This document shows positions 35,936 to 45,579 of a DNA stretch of 64,000 nucleotides, in pieces. The notes beneath the pieces were generated by a model that saw only the letters and a program-made list of their open reading frames with translations, did not search any database and was not told where the DNA came from. Source of the stretch: Aquabacterium sp. NJ1 (GTDB lineage Bacteria; Pseudomonadota; Gammaproteobacteria; Burkholderiales; Burkholderiaceae_C); assembly GCF_000768065.1 (NCBI RefSeq), contig NZ_JRKM01000001.1, forward strand, positions 1,674,001 through 1,738,000, given 5' to 3'. Position 1 is the first letter of the stretch. The number at the start of each line of letters is the position of its first letter. A program made the position numbers and the translations under genes.

Positions 35936-37571
35936 TCGGCGCGAGCACGAAGTCACCGGCTTCGTGCCCGGCAAAGCCGATGGGCGCGTACTGCGGTTGC
36001 TGGGCAATGCTCAAGCGCCGCGCCAGGTGCGCAAAGCGCGCCTGCACCCCCTGGAACAACTCTTGCGCCGACACCGGCGCGTTGACCTGGCCCAGCATGT
36101 CGAGCAGGCTGCGTGCAAACAGCGAGTGGTCCACGCTGCCGCCGTCCACAACAGGCTCCAGGCCACCCGAGGTCATGGCCACGCGCACACGCTGTTTGGC
36201 CAGGTGGCTCAAAGGCCCTTGCCGTTGTGCCGCACTCAAGGCCTGGTCCACCTGCGGGATCAGCGATCGGGTCAAGGTGCCGGAATAACACGAGTCCGCA
36301 ATGACCATCACATGGCGCGCCTGCATGGCTGCCAACTGGTCGGTCACATCGATCACCGACACCCACTGGGCGATGTCCTTGTCATCACCGTCCACCGGGA
36401 TCCAGTAGCCACGCGCGGTGACCGGGTCCATCTGGCCATGGCCGGCGTAATACACCACCACCTGGTCCTCCGGGCCGGCCTGCATGCGCAGGCGGCTGAG
36501 CGCGGCCAGCAATTGCTGACGCGTGGCGTTCTGCAGCAAGGTCACGTCAAAGCCAAAATGCTGGTGCAAGGCTTCCGACACCGACTGCGCATCGGCCATG
36601 GGTGTATCCAGCCGAGGCCAGTGCTGGTAGGCCTGGTTGGCCACCACCAGTGCCAGCCGGCGCCCCTTGAGCAAGGCCGCTGAAGGTGTGCGTGCAGAAG
36701 CATCCGTGGATGCGGCCTTGGCCTCCGGATGGGCCGAGCGCTGCACCATGGCCAGTTGGGCCTGCGCCACCACGCCATCGCGGTCCTGCGCCTGCACGGT
36801 CACCTCGGCCTGCCCCTCGCCCACCGTGACGGGGATGCTCAGGAAGCCCTGTTCATCGGGTGTTTGCGCCTGCCCATTGACCTTGACGGACGCCAAGCCA
36901 GCGGGTGCCACCACGCGCGCGATCACCGTGGCCGGGCCGGCGTCGGCCTCCACCACCACCCGGCCATCAGCCGGGCGCGGCAAGGGTGCGGCGGCGGTGG
37001 GCGTGACAAAGGCCACCTGGGGGCGCTCGCGGTTGCTGTAAGCCAGGCCGGCCACGGCACCACCGCCGGCCGCGGTCAGCAACTCGGTCACCCGCGCGGC
37101 ATTACGCGGCACGCCCAGCCCCCTGTCCAGCAAGGCCGCCAGGCCAAATTGCGCACGCGCCAGGCCTTGTGCAGCGGCCTTTTCATACCAGGCCTTGGCC
37201 AGGCCATACTGGCCCTGGCGCTCGTACAACTCGCCCACCGTGGCCTGCGCTTCGGGCACACCATCGGCAGCCAGCGGCAACCAGACCTTGGTCGCGGCAC
37301 TGCTGGTGTCTTGCGCTTCGATGTACTCGCCGCCGCCGGCGGCGCAGTCCTTGGGCGCCACGCGGGCCGCACGGCGCGGTGTCACGCTGGTGGCGAACGC
37401 CCCCAGGCGCCGCACCTGCCCCGGAAACAGGCAATGCACCAGGCCATCGGCGGCCTGTGCATCATCTTGCTGGCTGCGGTCCAGCGAGTCAGCCCATGAA
37501 GCAGGCACAACCAACAGGCAAGCCATCCCCACTGCGGCGCTCACCAGCCGCATGCGCATCACGCCCGTCAT
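35931..37571 (-). CDS. Secreted caspase-like (peptidase C14) protein with Sel1-like region
   Basis: 546 residues. A signal peptide (VSAAVGMACLLVVPASWA) is followed by Sel1/TPR-like repeats at about 95-165 (GVPEAQATVGELYERQGQYGLAKAWYEKAAAQGLARAQ), an Ig-like part around 200-270, and a caspase fold from 304 to the end. The catalytic dyad is visible as H378 in VVYYAGHGQ and C428 in VIADSCYSGT. Such prokaryotic orthocaspases or metacaspases cleave after basic residues, but substrates here are unknown. It lies six bases after an OmpA-like gene on the same strand, so the two are probably co-expressed. The export signal places the protease in the periplasm. Confidence 0.88.
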   Translation of the reverse strand: MTGVMRMRLVSAAVGMACLLVVPASWADSLDRSQQDDAQAADGLVHCLFPGQVRRLGAFATSVTPRRAARVAPKDCAAGGGEYIEAQDTSSAATKVWLPLAADGVPEAQATVGELYERQGQYGLAKAWYEKAAAQGLARAQFGLAALLDRGLGVPRNAARVTELLTAAGGGAVAGLAYSNRERPQVAFVTPTAAAPLPRPADGRVVVEADAGPATVIARVVAPAGLASVKVNGQAQTPDEQGFLSIPVTVGEGQAEVTVQAQDRDGVVAQAQLAMVQRSAHPEAKAASTDASARTPSAALLKGRRLALVVANQAYQHWPRLDTPMADAQSVSEALHQHFGFDVTLLQNATRQQLLAALSRLRMQAGPEDQVVVYYAGHGQMDPVTARGYWIPVDGDDKDIAQWVSVIDVTDQLAAMQARHVMVIADSCYSGTLTRSLIPQVDQALSAAQRQGPLSHLAKQRVRVAMTSGGLEPVVDGGSVDHSLFARSLLDMLGQVNAPVSAQELFQGVQARFAHLARRLSIAQQPQYAPIGFAGHEAGDFVLAPM

Positions 37572-37577
37572 GTGCGA

Positions 37578-38186
37578 TCAACCTGCGCGGAACTGCACGC
37601 GGCGGTTGCGCGGGCTGAAGGGATCGGCCTTGTCCAGCGGCTTGTGTGCGCCCTTGCCTTCCACCACCAGCAACTTGACGGGCAGCTTGCGCTCTTGCAC
37701 CAGGTAATCGCGCACGGCGGCTGCACGACGCAGCGACAGCTTGTCGTTGTAGCTGGGGCGGCCCTTGGCATCGGTGTGGCCTTCGATCACGACCTTGACC
37801 GTGCCTTCGGTCAGCTTGATGCCATCGGCAATGGCGTTGAGTTGCTGGCGCGACTGCGGCGTCAACTCGGACGAGTCAAAACCGAACTGCACGGGCACCG
37901 ACAAGGCACTGGCTTCACGCACCGTGTTGACGGGCTTTTGCTCCAGTGCAGCGAAGGGCGAGCCCATGCCACCAGCGGCGTTCAGGCCACGTTGCTTGAC
38001 GTTCTCGCTGGCGCCACGCGACAGAATGTCGGCCACGTCTTGCGCGCTCGGGGTCTGGCCTTCGGTGTAGACCATGACGTTCTGGGCAAGCGCAGCCTGG
38101 GCGGCGCAACCGAGGGCGGCAGCGGCAAACAGATGGGCGCAGGCGGTCGCAGCGCGACGCACCGCATGGAAGCGATGAGTGCTCAT
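37578..38186 (-). CDS. OmpA-family peptidoglycan-binding protein
   Basis: 202 residues. The signal peptide is AATACAHLFAAAALGCAAQAALAQ. A short variable part (residues 40-90) is followed by an OmpA C-terminal domain: VQFGFDSSELTPQSRQQLNAIADG, VVIEGHTDAKGRPSYNDKLSLRRAAAVRDYL, and RNRRVQF. The domain binds diaminopimelate peptidoglycan, so the protein sits in the periplasm attached to the cell wall. It has no N-terminal barrel. The caspase-like gene starts six bases downstream, suggesting that the OmpA domain keeps the protease or its regulator near the wall. Confidence 0.92.
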   Translation of the reverse strand: MSTHRFHAVRRAATACAHLFAAAALGCAAQAALAQNVMVYTEGQTPSAQDVADILSRGASENVKQRGLNAAGGMGSPFAALEQKPVNTVREASALSVPVQFGFDSSELTPQSRQQLNAIADGIKLTEGTVKVVIEGHTDAKGRPSYNDKLSLRRAAAVRDYLVQERKLPVKLLVVEGKGAHKPLDKADPFSPRNRRVQFRAG

Positions 38187-38355
38187 TGGAAACTCCCTTT
38201 TGAATTTGGATGCTGGTACAGCGTGAAGCGCCGATTTTCAGGCAAGGCCTGCGCATCTCTGCGCAAGCCAGCCCACCACGATGGGTGGAGAATGTAAGCA
38301 ATCGCATACGGCATTTCGCCATATCCGCTAGCATCATGGCCACCTTCACTTCCTC

Positions 38356-40608
38356 ATGGCCGCCATGTCGAACGCCCCCACCGCCCACGCGCCTGCCCAC
38401 GATGACACCCCGGTGGAGACGCGCCACGGCGTGTGCAACCTGTGCGAGGCCATCTGCGGGCTGACCTTCCAGGTGCAGGGCAAGCGGATCATCTCGATCA
38501 AGGGCAACGATGCCGACCCGCTGTCGCGCGGCCACATCTGCCCCAAGGCCGTCGCCCTGAAGGACTTGCACGAGGACCCGGACAGGCTTCGCCAGCCCAT
38601 CAAACGCATCACAGAAAACGGCCAGACACGCTGGGAAGCCATCACCTGGGACGAAGCCTTTGACCTCGTGGTCGAAGGCCTGGCCCGCGTGCGCGAACAG
38701 CACGGCAGCAATGCGGTGGCCGTCTACCAGGGCAACCCCAGCGTGCACAACTGGGGCAACATCACCCACGGCCCGATGTTCTTCGGCCAGCTCAAGACAC
38801 GCAGCCGCTTCTCGGCCACCTCGGTGGACCAACTGCCGCACCACCTGGTCTCGCACTGGCTGTACGGGCACCAGTTGGCCATCCCGATTCCGGACATTGA
38901 CCACACCCGCTTCATGCTGATCCTGGGCGGCAACCCGCTGGCGTCCAACGGCAGCCTGATGACCGTGCCCGATGTGCGCGCCCGCTTCAAGGCCCTGCGC
39001 GAGCGCGGTGGCAAGCTGATCGTGATCGACCCGCGCCGCACCGAGACCGCTGCTGCCGCCGACGAGCACCATTTCATCGACCCGGGCACCGATGCGGCCT
39101 GGCTGCTGTCCGTCATCCACACCTTGTTTGACGAAGAGCTGGTGCGCCCCCAGCACCTCGAGCCCTTGCTGGACAACATCAAGGCCGTGCGTGATGCCGT
39201 GGCCCCGTTCAGCCCCGAAGCCATGGCGGCCCACACCGGCATCGACGCGGCCAGCACCCGCCGCCTGGCACGCGAGATGGCGCAAGCCAATGGCGCCGTC
39301 GTTTATGGCCGCATGGGCCTGTCCACCCAGGCGCATGGCGTGGTCTGCCAATGGGCGATCCAGGTCATCAACCTGCTGACCGGCAATGTGGACCGCGAAG
39401 GCGGCGCCCTGCTTACCAGCCCGGCCATCAACCTCATCCAGACCAGGTTGATGAGCCCTGGCCACTTCGATGCCTGGCGCAGCCGCGTGCGGGGCGCGCC
39501 CGAGTTCGGCGGCGAGCTGCCCGTGTCGGTCATGGCCGAAGAGATGCTGACGCCCGGCAAGGGCCAGCTGCGCGCGCTGGTCACGTCCTGCGGCAACCCG
39601 GTGCTGTCCACACCCAATGGACGGCAGCTGGATGAGGCCTTGCGCGGGCTGGACTTCATGGTCTCCATCGACTTCTACCTCAACGAGACCACCCGCCACG
39701 CGCACGTGATCCTGCCGCCCACCTGCGGCGTCGAGCACGACCACTACGACCTCGTCTTCCTGCACCTGGCCGTGCGCAACATCGCGCGCTACAGCGAAGC
39801 CATCGTGCCGCCGGCAGGCGGTGCGCTGCACGACTGGCAGATCTACATGGAACTGGCGCGCCGTTATGCCCGCCGCATCTGGTCGCTGGAGCGCGCCAGC
39901 GTTCGCCAGCGCCTCACGGGCATGGTCACGCGCGGCATCATGGGCCAGCTGACACCCCGTCGCCTGTTGGCCATCGGACTGAACCGCGCCAGCAAGACCA
40001 AGGGCGCCACCCAGATCCCAACCATGAAGCAGTTGCTGGCCCACCCGCAAGGCGTGGACCTGGGCCCGCTGCAGCCCTCGCTGGTGGAAGGCCTGCGCCA
40101 ACGCGGCCGCCGCATCGACCTGCTGCCGCTGGCCATCCGCCAGGAGTTGCCCAATCTGGTGAACACCTTCCCGGCCCATGTGGCCACGACTGGCCACGAC
40201 ACGGAACCCGCCACCCGCCCCACCCTCAAGCTGATCGGCCGCCGCGATGTGCGCAGCAACAACTCGTGGATGCACAACAGCGCCCGCCTGGTGTCCGGCA
40301 AACCGCGCTGCACCCTGTGGATCCACCCGCGTGATGCGGCCTCGCGCCAGCTGCAGGACGGCCAGACCGTGACCGTGGCCTCCCGTGTGGGCCAGGTGCG
40401 CGTGCCCGTGCACGTCACCGAGGACATCCGCCCCGGCGTGGTCAGCCTGCCGCACGGCTGGGGACACGACCGCGCGGGCATCGACATGAAGGTGGCCCAG
40501 GCCCACGCCGGTGCCAGCATCAACGACCTGACGGACGACCGCCTGACCGAACGCATCAGTGCCAACGCGGCTTTCAGCGCCGTGCCGGTCTGGGTCGAAG
40601 CGGCCTGA
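38356..40608 (+). CDS. Molybdopterin oxidoreductase (DMSO reductase superfamily)
   Basis: 750 residues. The N-terminal [4Fe-4S] motif is C27-x2-C30-x3-C34-x27-C62 (GVCNLCEAICGL ... GHICPK). The bis-molybdopterin domains follow with EAITWDEAFDLVVEGL, ILGGNPLASNGSLM, LIVIDPRRTETAAAADEHHFIDPGTDAAWL, and a C-terminal MoCo-dinucleotide-binding domain (NNSWMHNSARLV, LWIHPRDAASRQLQDGQTVTVAS, GVVSLPHGWGH). No twin-arginine signal is present, so it is cytosolic. No electron-transfer subunit or chaperone gene is nearby, so its substrate is unclear; it resembles stand-alone members annotated as formate dehydrogenase or acetylene-hydratase-like. A start at 38365 is equally possible. Confidence 0.9.
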   Translation: MAAMSNAPTAHAPAHDDTPVETRHGVCNLCEAICGLTFQVQGKRIISIKGNDADPLSRGHICPKAVALKDLHEDPDRLRQPIKRITENGQTRWEAITWDEAFDLVVEGLARVREQHGSNAVAVYQGNPSVHNWGNITHGPMFFGQLKTRSRFSATSVDQLPHHLVSHWLYGHQLAIPIPDIDHTRFMLILGGNPLASNGSLMTVPDVRARFKALRERGGKLIVIDPRRTETAAAADEHHFIDPGTDAAWLLSVIHTLFDEELVRPQHLEPLLDNIKAVRDAVAPFSPEAMAAHTGIDAASTRRLAREMAQANGAVVYGRMGLSTQAHGVVCQWAIQVINLLTGNVDREGGALLTSPAINLIQTRLMSPGHFDAWRSRVRGAPEFGGELPVSVMAEEMLTPGKGQLRALVTSCGNPVLSTPNGRQLDEALRGLDFMVSIDFYLNETTRHAHVILPPTCGVEHDHYDLVFLHLAVRNIARYSEAIVPPAGGALHDWQIYMELARRYARRIWSLERASVRQRLTGMVTRGIMGQLTPRRLLAIGLNRASKTKGATQIPTMKQLLAHPQGVDLGPLQPSLVEGLRQRGRRIDLLPLAIRQELPNLVNTFPAHVATTGHDTEPATRPTLKLIGRRDVRSNNSWMHNSARLVSGKPRCTLWIHPRDAASRQLQDGQTVTVASRVGQVRVPVHVTEDIRPGVVSLPHGWGHDRAGIDMKVAQAHAGASINDLTDDRLTERISANAAFSAVPVWVEAA

Positions 40609-40622
40609 ACGACAATGCCCGC

Positions 40623-41213
40623 ATGAGCCAAGCCAGCGCTGAAATCGCCGCCACCGCCGCCCGCATCGTCGTAGAAGAGGGTATGGAATATGGCCCCGCC
40701 AAACGCCGGGCCGCCAAGCAGCTGGGCCTGACCGGCCGCGGCGACCTGCCGGACAACACCGAGGTGGAAGAAGCCGTCTTCGAGTACCTGGCCCTGTTCT
40801 GCGCCGACACCCAGCCCACCGAGCTGCGCGCCCTGCGCGAACTGGCCGCCGTCTGGATGGAGCGCCTGGCCGAGTTCCGCCCCCACCTCACCGGGGCCGT
40901 GTGGCGCGGCACGGCCACGCGCCTGAACGACATCCACCTGCAGCTGTATTGCGACGACAGCAAGTCCGCCGAGATCGCGCTGCTCAACCAGGGCCTGGAG
41001 TACGACGTGGGCAGCGTGCCCGGCCCCCGCGGCGACAGCGTGGACCGCCTGAGCATGACGATTCCCTGCCGCGCACTGAATGAACCCATCGGCCTGCACC
41101 TGACCATCCTGGATGCCGATGACCTGCGCGGCGCACTCAAGCCCGATGCGCGCGGCCGCACCGAGCGCGGTGACCTGACAGCACTCAAAAAGCTGCTGGC
41201 ATCCGCCGACTGA
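40623..41213 (+). CDS. Conserved hypothetical protein, possible degenerate nucleotidyltransferase fold
   Basis: 196 residues. No signal peptide or membrane segment. Residues 10-50 are helical (EIAATAARIVVEEGMEYGPAKRRAAKQLGL). The middle part GAVWRGTATRLNDIHLQLYCDD recalls the G-x-G ... DxD/DxH region of minimal nucleotidyltransferases, though the acidic pair is not complete. It lies 14 bases after the molybdopterin gene and 78 before the thioredoxin gene on the same strand. I do not recognise a specific function. Confidence 0.72.
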   Translation: MSQASAEIAATAARIVVEEGMEYGPAKRRAAKQLGLTGRGDLPDNTEVEEAVFEYLALFCADTQPTELRALRELAAVWMERLAEFRPHLTGAVWRGTATRLNDIHLQLYCDDSKSAEIALLNQGLEYDVGSVPGPRGDSVDRLSMTIPCRALNEPIGLHLTILDADDLRGALKPDARGRTERGDLTALKKLLASAD

Positions 41214-41291
41214 ACCCGACCGACCGCACCGGGGCCCGACCAACGCCTCACCAGCGCCCCCCTTCGACCCACCACGCCCGCCGAGCCCGCC

Positions 41292-41963
41292 ATGCCCCAG
41301 AAGCCAGCCACCCCGCCAAGCAGCCGCGCTCAAACGCCACCACCCGCACAAAGCGGCCAGGCCAACCGGCGCGTGCTGGTCCTGGCGGGATTGGTGGCGG
41401 CGGCCGGCGGCGCCCTGCTTGCGCTCAAGCGCAAGACAGACTCGATCAAGCCAGCCGGCGTGCCCGGCTCACCCGCCTCCGCGGCCCAGGCTGCAACCGA
41501 GGCCAGCCCAACAGCCAGCGCCCCCCTGATCACGGGCGACCAGCTGGCCCCGGCCTTCTGGCAACAGGCGTTCGACACCCCCAAAGGCCAGCCGCTGAAC
41601 CTGGGCATCGCCCAGGGCAAGCCCACGCTGCTCAACTTCTGGGCAACCTGGTGCCCCCCTTGCGTCAAGGAGATGCCCGAGCTGGACCGCTTCCACCGTG
41701 AATTCGGCCCCAAAGGCTGGAAGGTGATCGGCCTGGCCATCGACGGCCCGACCCCGGTGAAGGAATTTCTGGCCAAAGTCGGGGTAGGATTCGACATCGG
41801 GCTGGCCGGATTCGGCGGCACCGAACTCGCCCAGGCACTGGGCAACACATCGGGCGGCCTGCCGTTTTCCGTGCTGATCGACGCCAAAGGGCGCGTGATG
41901 CACCGCAAGATGGGCGCCACGCACTACGATGAACTGGCCGCCTGGGCCAGCAAGATGGCCTGA
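41292..41963 (+). CDS. TlpA/ResA-type membrane-anchored thioredoxin
   Basis: 223 residues. A single N-terminal transmembrane anchor (VLVLAGLVAAAGGALLAL) follows a basic, Pro-rich cytosolic tail. The periplasmic thioredoxin domain contains LLNFWATWCPPCVKEMPELDRF, with redox cysteines at 121 and 124, and the cis-Pro loop GGLPFSVLID. Such proteins reduce disulfides of apocytochromes or other periplasmic proteins. It stands immediately before aroQ-accB-accC, as in many Burkholderiales. Confidence 0.92.
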   Translation: MPQKPATPPSSRAQTPPPAQSGQANRRVLVLAGLVAAAGGALLALKRKTDSIKPAGVPGSPASAAQAATEASPTASAPLITGDQLAPAFWQQAFDTPKGQPLNLGIAQGKPTLLNFWATWCPPCVKEMPELDRFHREFGPKGWKVIGLAIDGPTPVKEFLAKVGVGFDIGLAGFGGTELAQALGNTSGGLPFSVLIDAKGRVMHRKMGATHYDELAAWASKMA

Positions 41964-42110
41964 ACTTGCGCCAAAGCAGCCAAACCGGACAGATTTCAAT
42001 GAAATGATGGATTTGCGCGCATTTGCGTCTAAAATCCGCCTACTTTCATTTTCTTGGTCTAGCTTGCACGCGCAATGCAACCCTTGTACGGGCAGGCAGA
42101 CCAGAGACGC

Positions 42111-42572
42111 ATGCAGATTCTTGTCCTCCATGGCCCCAATCTGAACCTGCTCGGCACCCGCGAGCCCGAGGTTTACGGTGCCACCACCCTGGAGCAGATC
42201 AACACTGGTCTGGTCAGCCATGCCGCCGCGCGTGGCGCCAGCCTGTCGGCCTTTCAGAGCAACCACGAAGGGGCCCTGATCGACCGTGTGCACGCCGCAC
42301 GCACCGACGGCACCCAGTTCATCATCATCAACCCCGGGGCCTACACGCACACCAGCGTGGCCCTGCGTGACGCCTTCGCCGGCGTGGCCTTGCCCTTCAT
42401 CGAGGTGCATCTGTCCAACGTGCACCGGCGCGAGCCCTTCCGCCACCATTCCTATTTCTCCGACCTCGCCGAAGGCGTGATCGTGGGCCTGGGGGCATCG
42501 GGCTACCGGCTGGCGCTGGACGCCGCGCTGGAAAAACTGAGCACGCCGACATCCGGCACATCTGGCGGCTGA
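42111..42572 (+). CDS. aroQ: 3-dehydroquinate dehydratase, type II
   Basis: 153 residues. It converts 3-dehydroquinate to 3-dehydroshikimate in the shikimate pathway as a dodecamer. The N-terminus [21 protein letters not shown] is the family hallmark. The flexible-loop Arg/Tyr, [14 protein letters not shown], the active-site [17 protein letters not shown], and [20 protein letters not shown] are all present. The ATG at 42111 gives the standard length; 12 extra upstream codons are possible but unlike the family. Downstream are accB and accC, a typical grouping. Confidence 0.97.
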   Translation: MQILVLHGPNLNLLGTREPEVYGATTLEQINTGLVSHAAARGASLSAFQSNHEGALIDRVHAARTDGTQFIIINPGAYTHTSVALRDAFAGVALPFIEVHLSNVHRREPFRHHSYFSDLAEGVIVGLGASGYRLALDAALEKLSTPTSGTSGG

Positions 42573-42656
42573 CCCGGCCTCATCCCGGCCGGCGTTCACC
42601 CGCACCACCTTTTGAGCGTCACCCGCTCTCACCGCATTCCTGGAGAACTCACCATC

Positions 42657-43121
42657 ATGGACCTGCGCAAACTCAAAACCCTGATCGACCTCGTGTCCGA
42701 GTCCAACGTTTCCGAACTCGAAATCACCGAAGCCGACGGCAAAGTCCGCATCGTCAAGGCTGGCGCCACACCCGTGGTCATGGCCGCCCCCATGATGCAG
42801 CAAGCCATGCCCATGGCCCAGGCTGCCCCGGTGGCCGCCGCAGCGGGCGCACCCGCCGCCGCTGAAGCCGCCCCGGCCGAAGAAACCGGCCACGTGGTGA
42901 AGTCGCCCATGGTGGGCACCTTCTACCGCTCGTCCAGCCCTGGTGCCAAGGCCTTTGCCGAAGTCGGCGACCAGGTCAAGGCCGGCCAGCCTGTGTGCAT
43001 CATCGAAGCCATGAAGATCATGAACGAGATCGAGGCTGACAAGGATGGCACCGTCACCAAGATCCTGGTCGAAAACGGCCAGCCAGTTGAATACGGCCAG
43101 CCTTTGTTCATCATTGAATAA
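42657..43121 (+). CDS. accB: Biotin carboxyl carrier protein of acetyl-CoA carboxylase
   Basis: 154 residues. It carries the carboxybiotin that AccC loads and AccAD uses to make malonyl-CoA. It begins with the conserved [24 protein letters not shown] flexible Ala/Pro/Met linker (residues 40-75) leads to the biotinyl domain with the acceptor lysine in [10 protein letters not shown] (K120) and the family thumb [17 protein letters not shown] lies 12 bases upstream. It is 12 bases ahead of accC. Confidence 0.97.
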   Translation: MDLRKLKTLIDLVSESNVSELEITEADGKVRIVKAGATPVVMAAPMMQQAMPMAQAAPVAAAAGAPAAAEAAPAEETGHVVKSPMVGTFYRSSSPGAKAFAEVGDQVKAGQPVCIIEAMKIMNEIEADKDGTVTKILVENGQPVEYGQPLFIIE

Positions 43122-43133
43122 AGGGGTCTTGCC

Positions 43134-44483
43134 ATGTTCAAGAAGATCCTGATCGCCAATCGTGGCGAGATCGCGTTGCGCATCCAGCGGGCGTGCCGTG
43201 AAATGGGCATCCAGTCCGTGGTCGTCTACTCCGAGGCCGACCGCGACGCCAAGTACGTGAAGCTGGCCGACGAGGCCGTGTGCATCGGCCCGGCCCCCTC
43301 GGCGCAGAGCTACCTGCACATGCCGGCCATCATCTCGGCCGCTGAAGTGACCGACGCCGAAGCCATCCACCCCGGCTACGGCTTCCTGTCCGAGAACGCC
43401 GACTTCGCCGAGCGCGTCGAACAGAGCGGCTTCACCTTCATCGGCCCGACGCCCGAGTCCATCCGCATCATGGGTGACAAGGTCTCGGCCAAGCAGGCCA
43501 TGATCAAGTCTGGCGTGCCTTGCGTGCCCGGCTCCGAAGGCGCTTTGCCGGATGATCCGAAAGAGATCATCAAGATCGCCCGCACCGTGGGCTACCCGGT
43601 CATCATCAAGGCCGCAGGCGGCGGCGGTGGCCGTGGCATGCGCGTGGTGCACACCGAAGCCGCGCTGATCCACGCCGTGCAGACCACCAAGGCCGAAGCG
43701 GGTGCCGCCTTCGGCAACCCCGAGGTCTACATGGAGAAGTTCCTGGAGCACCCACGCCATGTGGAGATCCAGATCCTGGCCGACACGCACAAGAACGCCG
43801 TGTGGCTGGGCGAGCGCGACTGCTCCATGCAGCGCCGCCACCAGAAGATCATCGAAGAAGCACCGGCGCCCGGCATCAACCGCCGCGTCATCGAGAAGGT
43901 GGGCGAGCGCTGTGCCGCGGCCTGCAAGAAGATCGGCTACCGTGGCGCAGGCACCTTCGAGTTCCTGTACGAGAACGGCGAGTTCTACTTCATCGAGATG
44001 AACACCCGCGTGCAGGTGGAGCACCCCGTCACCGAGATGACCAGCGGCATCGACATCGTGCAGATGCAGATCCGCGTGGCCGCTGGCGAAAAGCTGCCCT
44101 TCACGCAACGCCAGGTCGAGTTGCGCGGCCATGCCATCGAGTGCCGCATCAACGCCGAAGACCCGGTGAAGTTCATCCCCTCGCCTGGCCGCATCACGAC
44201 CTGGCACGCACCCGGCGGCCCCGGCGTGCGCGTGGACTCGCATGCCTACACGAACTACTACGTGCCGCCCAACTACGACTCCATGATCGGCAAGATCATC
44301 GTGCACGGCGACACCCGCGAGCAGGCCCTGGCCCGCATGCGCACCGCCTTGTCCGAGACGGTGGTCGAAGGCATCCAGACCAACATCCCGCTGCACCGCG
44401 AGCTGATGGTCGACGCCAAGTTCGTCGAAGGCGGCACCGACATCCATTACCTTGAAAGCTGGATGGCCGCGCGCAAGCGCTGA
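43134..44483 (+). CDS. accC: Biotin carboxylase of acetyl-CoA carboxylase
   Basis: 449 residues. The enzyme carboxylates biotin on AccB with ATP and bicarbonate. It begins [22 protein letters not shown], with the ATP-grasp glycine loop [16 protein letters not shown], the catalytic [19 protein letters not shown], and [14 protein letters not shown]. The length equals that of E. coli AccC. AccA and AccD are not in this window. Transcription with accB is near certain from the 12-base spacing. Confidence 0.98.
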   Translation: MFKKILIANRGEIALRIQRACREMGIQSVVVYSEADRDAKYVKLADEAVCIGPAPSAQSYLHMPAIISAAEVTDAEAIHPGYGFLSENADFAERVEQSGFTFIGPTPESIRIMGDKVSAKQAMIKSGVPCVPGSEGALPDDPKEIIKIARTVGYPVIIKAAGGGGGRGMRVVHTEAALIHAVQTTKAEAGAAFGNPEVYMEKFLEHPRHVEIQILADTHKNAVWLGERDCSMQRRHQKIIEEAPAPGINRRVIEKVGERCAAACKKIGYRGAGTFEFLYENGEFYFIEMNTRVQVEHPVTEMTSGIDIVQMQIRVAAGEKLPFTQRQVELRGHAIECRINAEDPVKFIPSPGRITTWHAPGGPGVRVDSHAYTNYYVPPNYDSMIGKIIVHGDTREQALARMRTALSETVVEGIQTNIPLHRELMVDAKFVEGGTDIHYLESWMAARKR

Positions 44484-44502
44484 GCCCGACCAGGCCACAG
44501 AC

Positions 44503-45441
44503 ATGCCTTTGTTTGAACTCACCCTGCTGGCCAAGGAGGCCGAAGTCGAGACCCTGAGCGATGCGCTCATGGAGATCGATGCCTTGTCCGTGTCGGTTGA
44601 AGACGCTGATGCCGATACCGAACACGAAGAAGCCCTGTGGGGTGAGCCCGGCATGCCTGTGGCGCGCGAAGCCTGGCAACGCTCGACCATCAAGAGCCTG
44701 TTCCCCAGCGAAGCCGAAGCCCTGGAAGCCGTGACCCTGATCCTTGCGCAGGACTGGGCCAGCGACATCCACGTGCAAGGTATCCAGCCGGTCGATGAGC
44801 AGGACTGGGTGCGGCTGACACAGTCGCAGTTCCAGCCCGTGCCCATCACCGACAGCTTCTACATCGTGCCCACCTGGCACGAGGTGCCCGCCGCGGCCAA
44901 GACCGTGATGCGCCTGGACCCGGGCCTGGCCTTTGGCACCGGCACCCACCCCACCACCCGCATGTGCCTGAAGTGGATCGCGCAAAACAGCGCGGCCTAC
45001 CAGGGCCAGCGTGTGCTGGACTACGGCTGCGGCTCGGGCATCCTGGCCATCGGTGCCGCGCTGCATGGCTCGGGCGTGGTAGATGCGGTCGACATCGACC
45101 CGGCCGCGGTGGAATCCACCCACGCCAATGCCGAGGCCAACCTGTCGCACCTGAAGTCCGCCGAGGGCAAGCTGCCCATCAACGCGGGCCTGCCGGATCT
45201 GGTGGGTGAAGCGGCACAGGTCTACCCCGTCGTGCTGGCCAACATCCTGGCCACGCCTTTGAAGATGCTGGCCCCGCTGCTGGCCGGTCATGTGGCGCCC
45301 GGTGGCCACCTCGTGCTCGCCGGCATCCTGGCTCGCCAGGAGCAGGAGTTGAAGGACGCCTACGCGGAAGTTGGCCTGCAACTGCAGGTGGCCAACAGCG
45401 AAGAAGGCTGGATCCTGATGACGGCGCAAAAGTCCGTCTGA
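44503..45441 (+). CDS. prmA: Ribosomal protein L11 methyltransferase
   Basis: 312 residues. It trimethylates lysines and the N-terminus of L11 using S-adenosylmethionine. The N-terminal L11-binding domain begins MPLFELTLLAKEAEVETLSDAL. LDPGLAFGTGTHPTTRMCLKWI is the family motif, with the SAM loop VLDYGCGSGILAIGAA and the catalytic VLANILATPL. The start ATG at 44503 is selected as the family N-terminus; a GTG/ATG-type extension upstream lies in accC. It is 19 bases after accC, the usual Burkholderiales neighbourhood. Confidence 0.97.
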   Translation: MPLFELTLLAKEAEVETLSDALMEIDALSVSVEDADADTEHEEALWGEPGMPVAREAWQRSTIKSLFPSEAEALEAVTLILAQDWASDIHVQGIQPVDEQDWVRLTQSQFQPVPITDSFYIVPTWHEVPAAAKTVMRLDPGLAFGTGTHPTTRMCLKWIAQNSAAYQGQRVLDYGCGSGILAIGAALHGSGVVDAVDIDPAAVESTHANAEANLSHLKSAEGKLPINAGLPDLVGEAAQVYPVVLANILATPLKMLAPLLAGHVAPGGHLVLAGILARQEQELKDAYAEVGLQLQVANSEEGWILMTAQKSV

Positions 45442-45579
45442 TCGGGCCAGCCCGATCCGGACCGGCCTTTGCCCAACGCAAGCCCGGGTTCACACGCAGT
45501 TGCAAGCCGCCAACGAAGCGGCAGGCTCGATCCTGAGGGCGCTGCCGAAGCACCCCTCACGGTGACATAAACTCGCGCC

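Noticed and set aside
37915-40506. A long open frame antisense to the molybdenum enzyme gene
   Set aside because: It is a by-product of high GC at third codon positions; the encoded sequence is rich in Gly/His/Val with no domain, and the sense strand has a clear enzyme.
41469-44849. An open frame of more than 1,100 codons antisense to accB, accC and prmA
   Set aside because: The sense-strand genes are unmistakable; the antisense product is compositionally biased (Gly/His/Asp) and shows no fold or motif.
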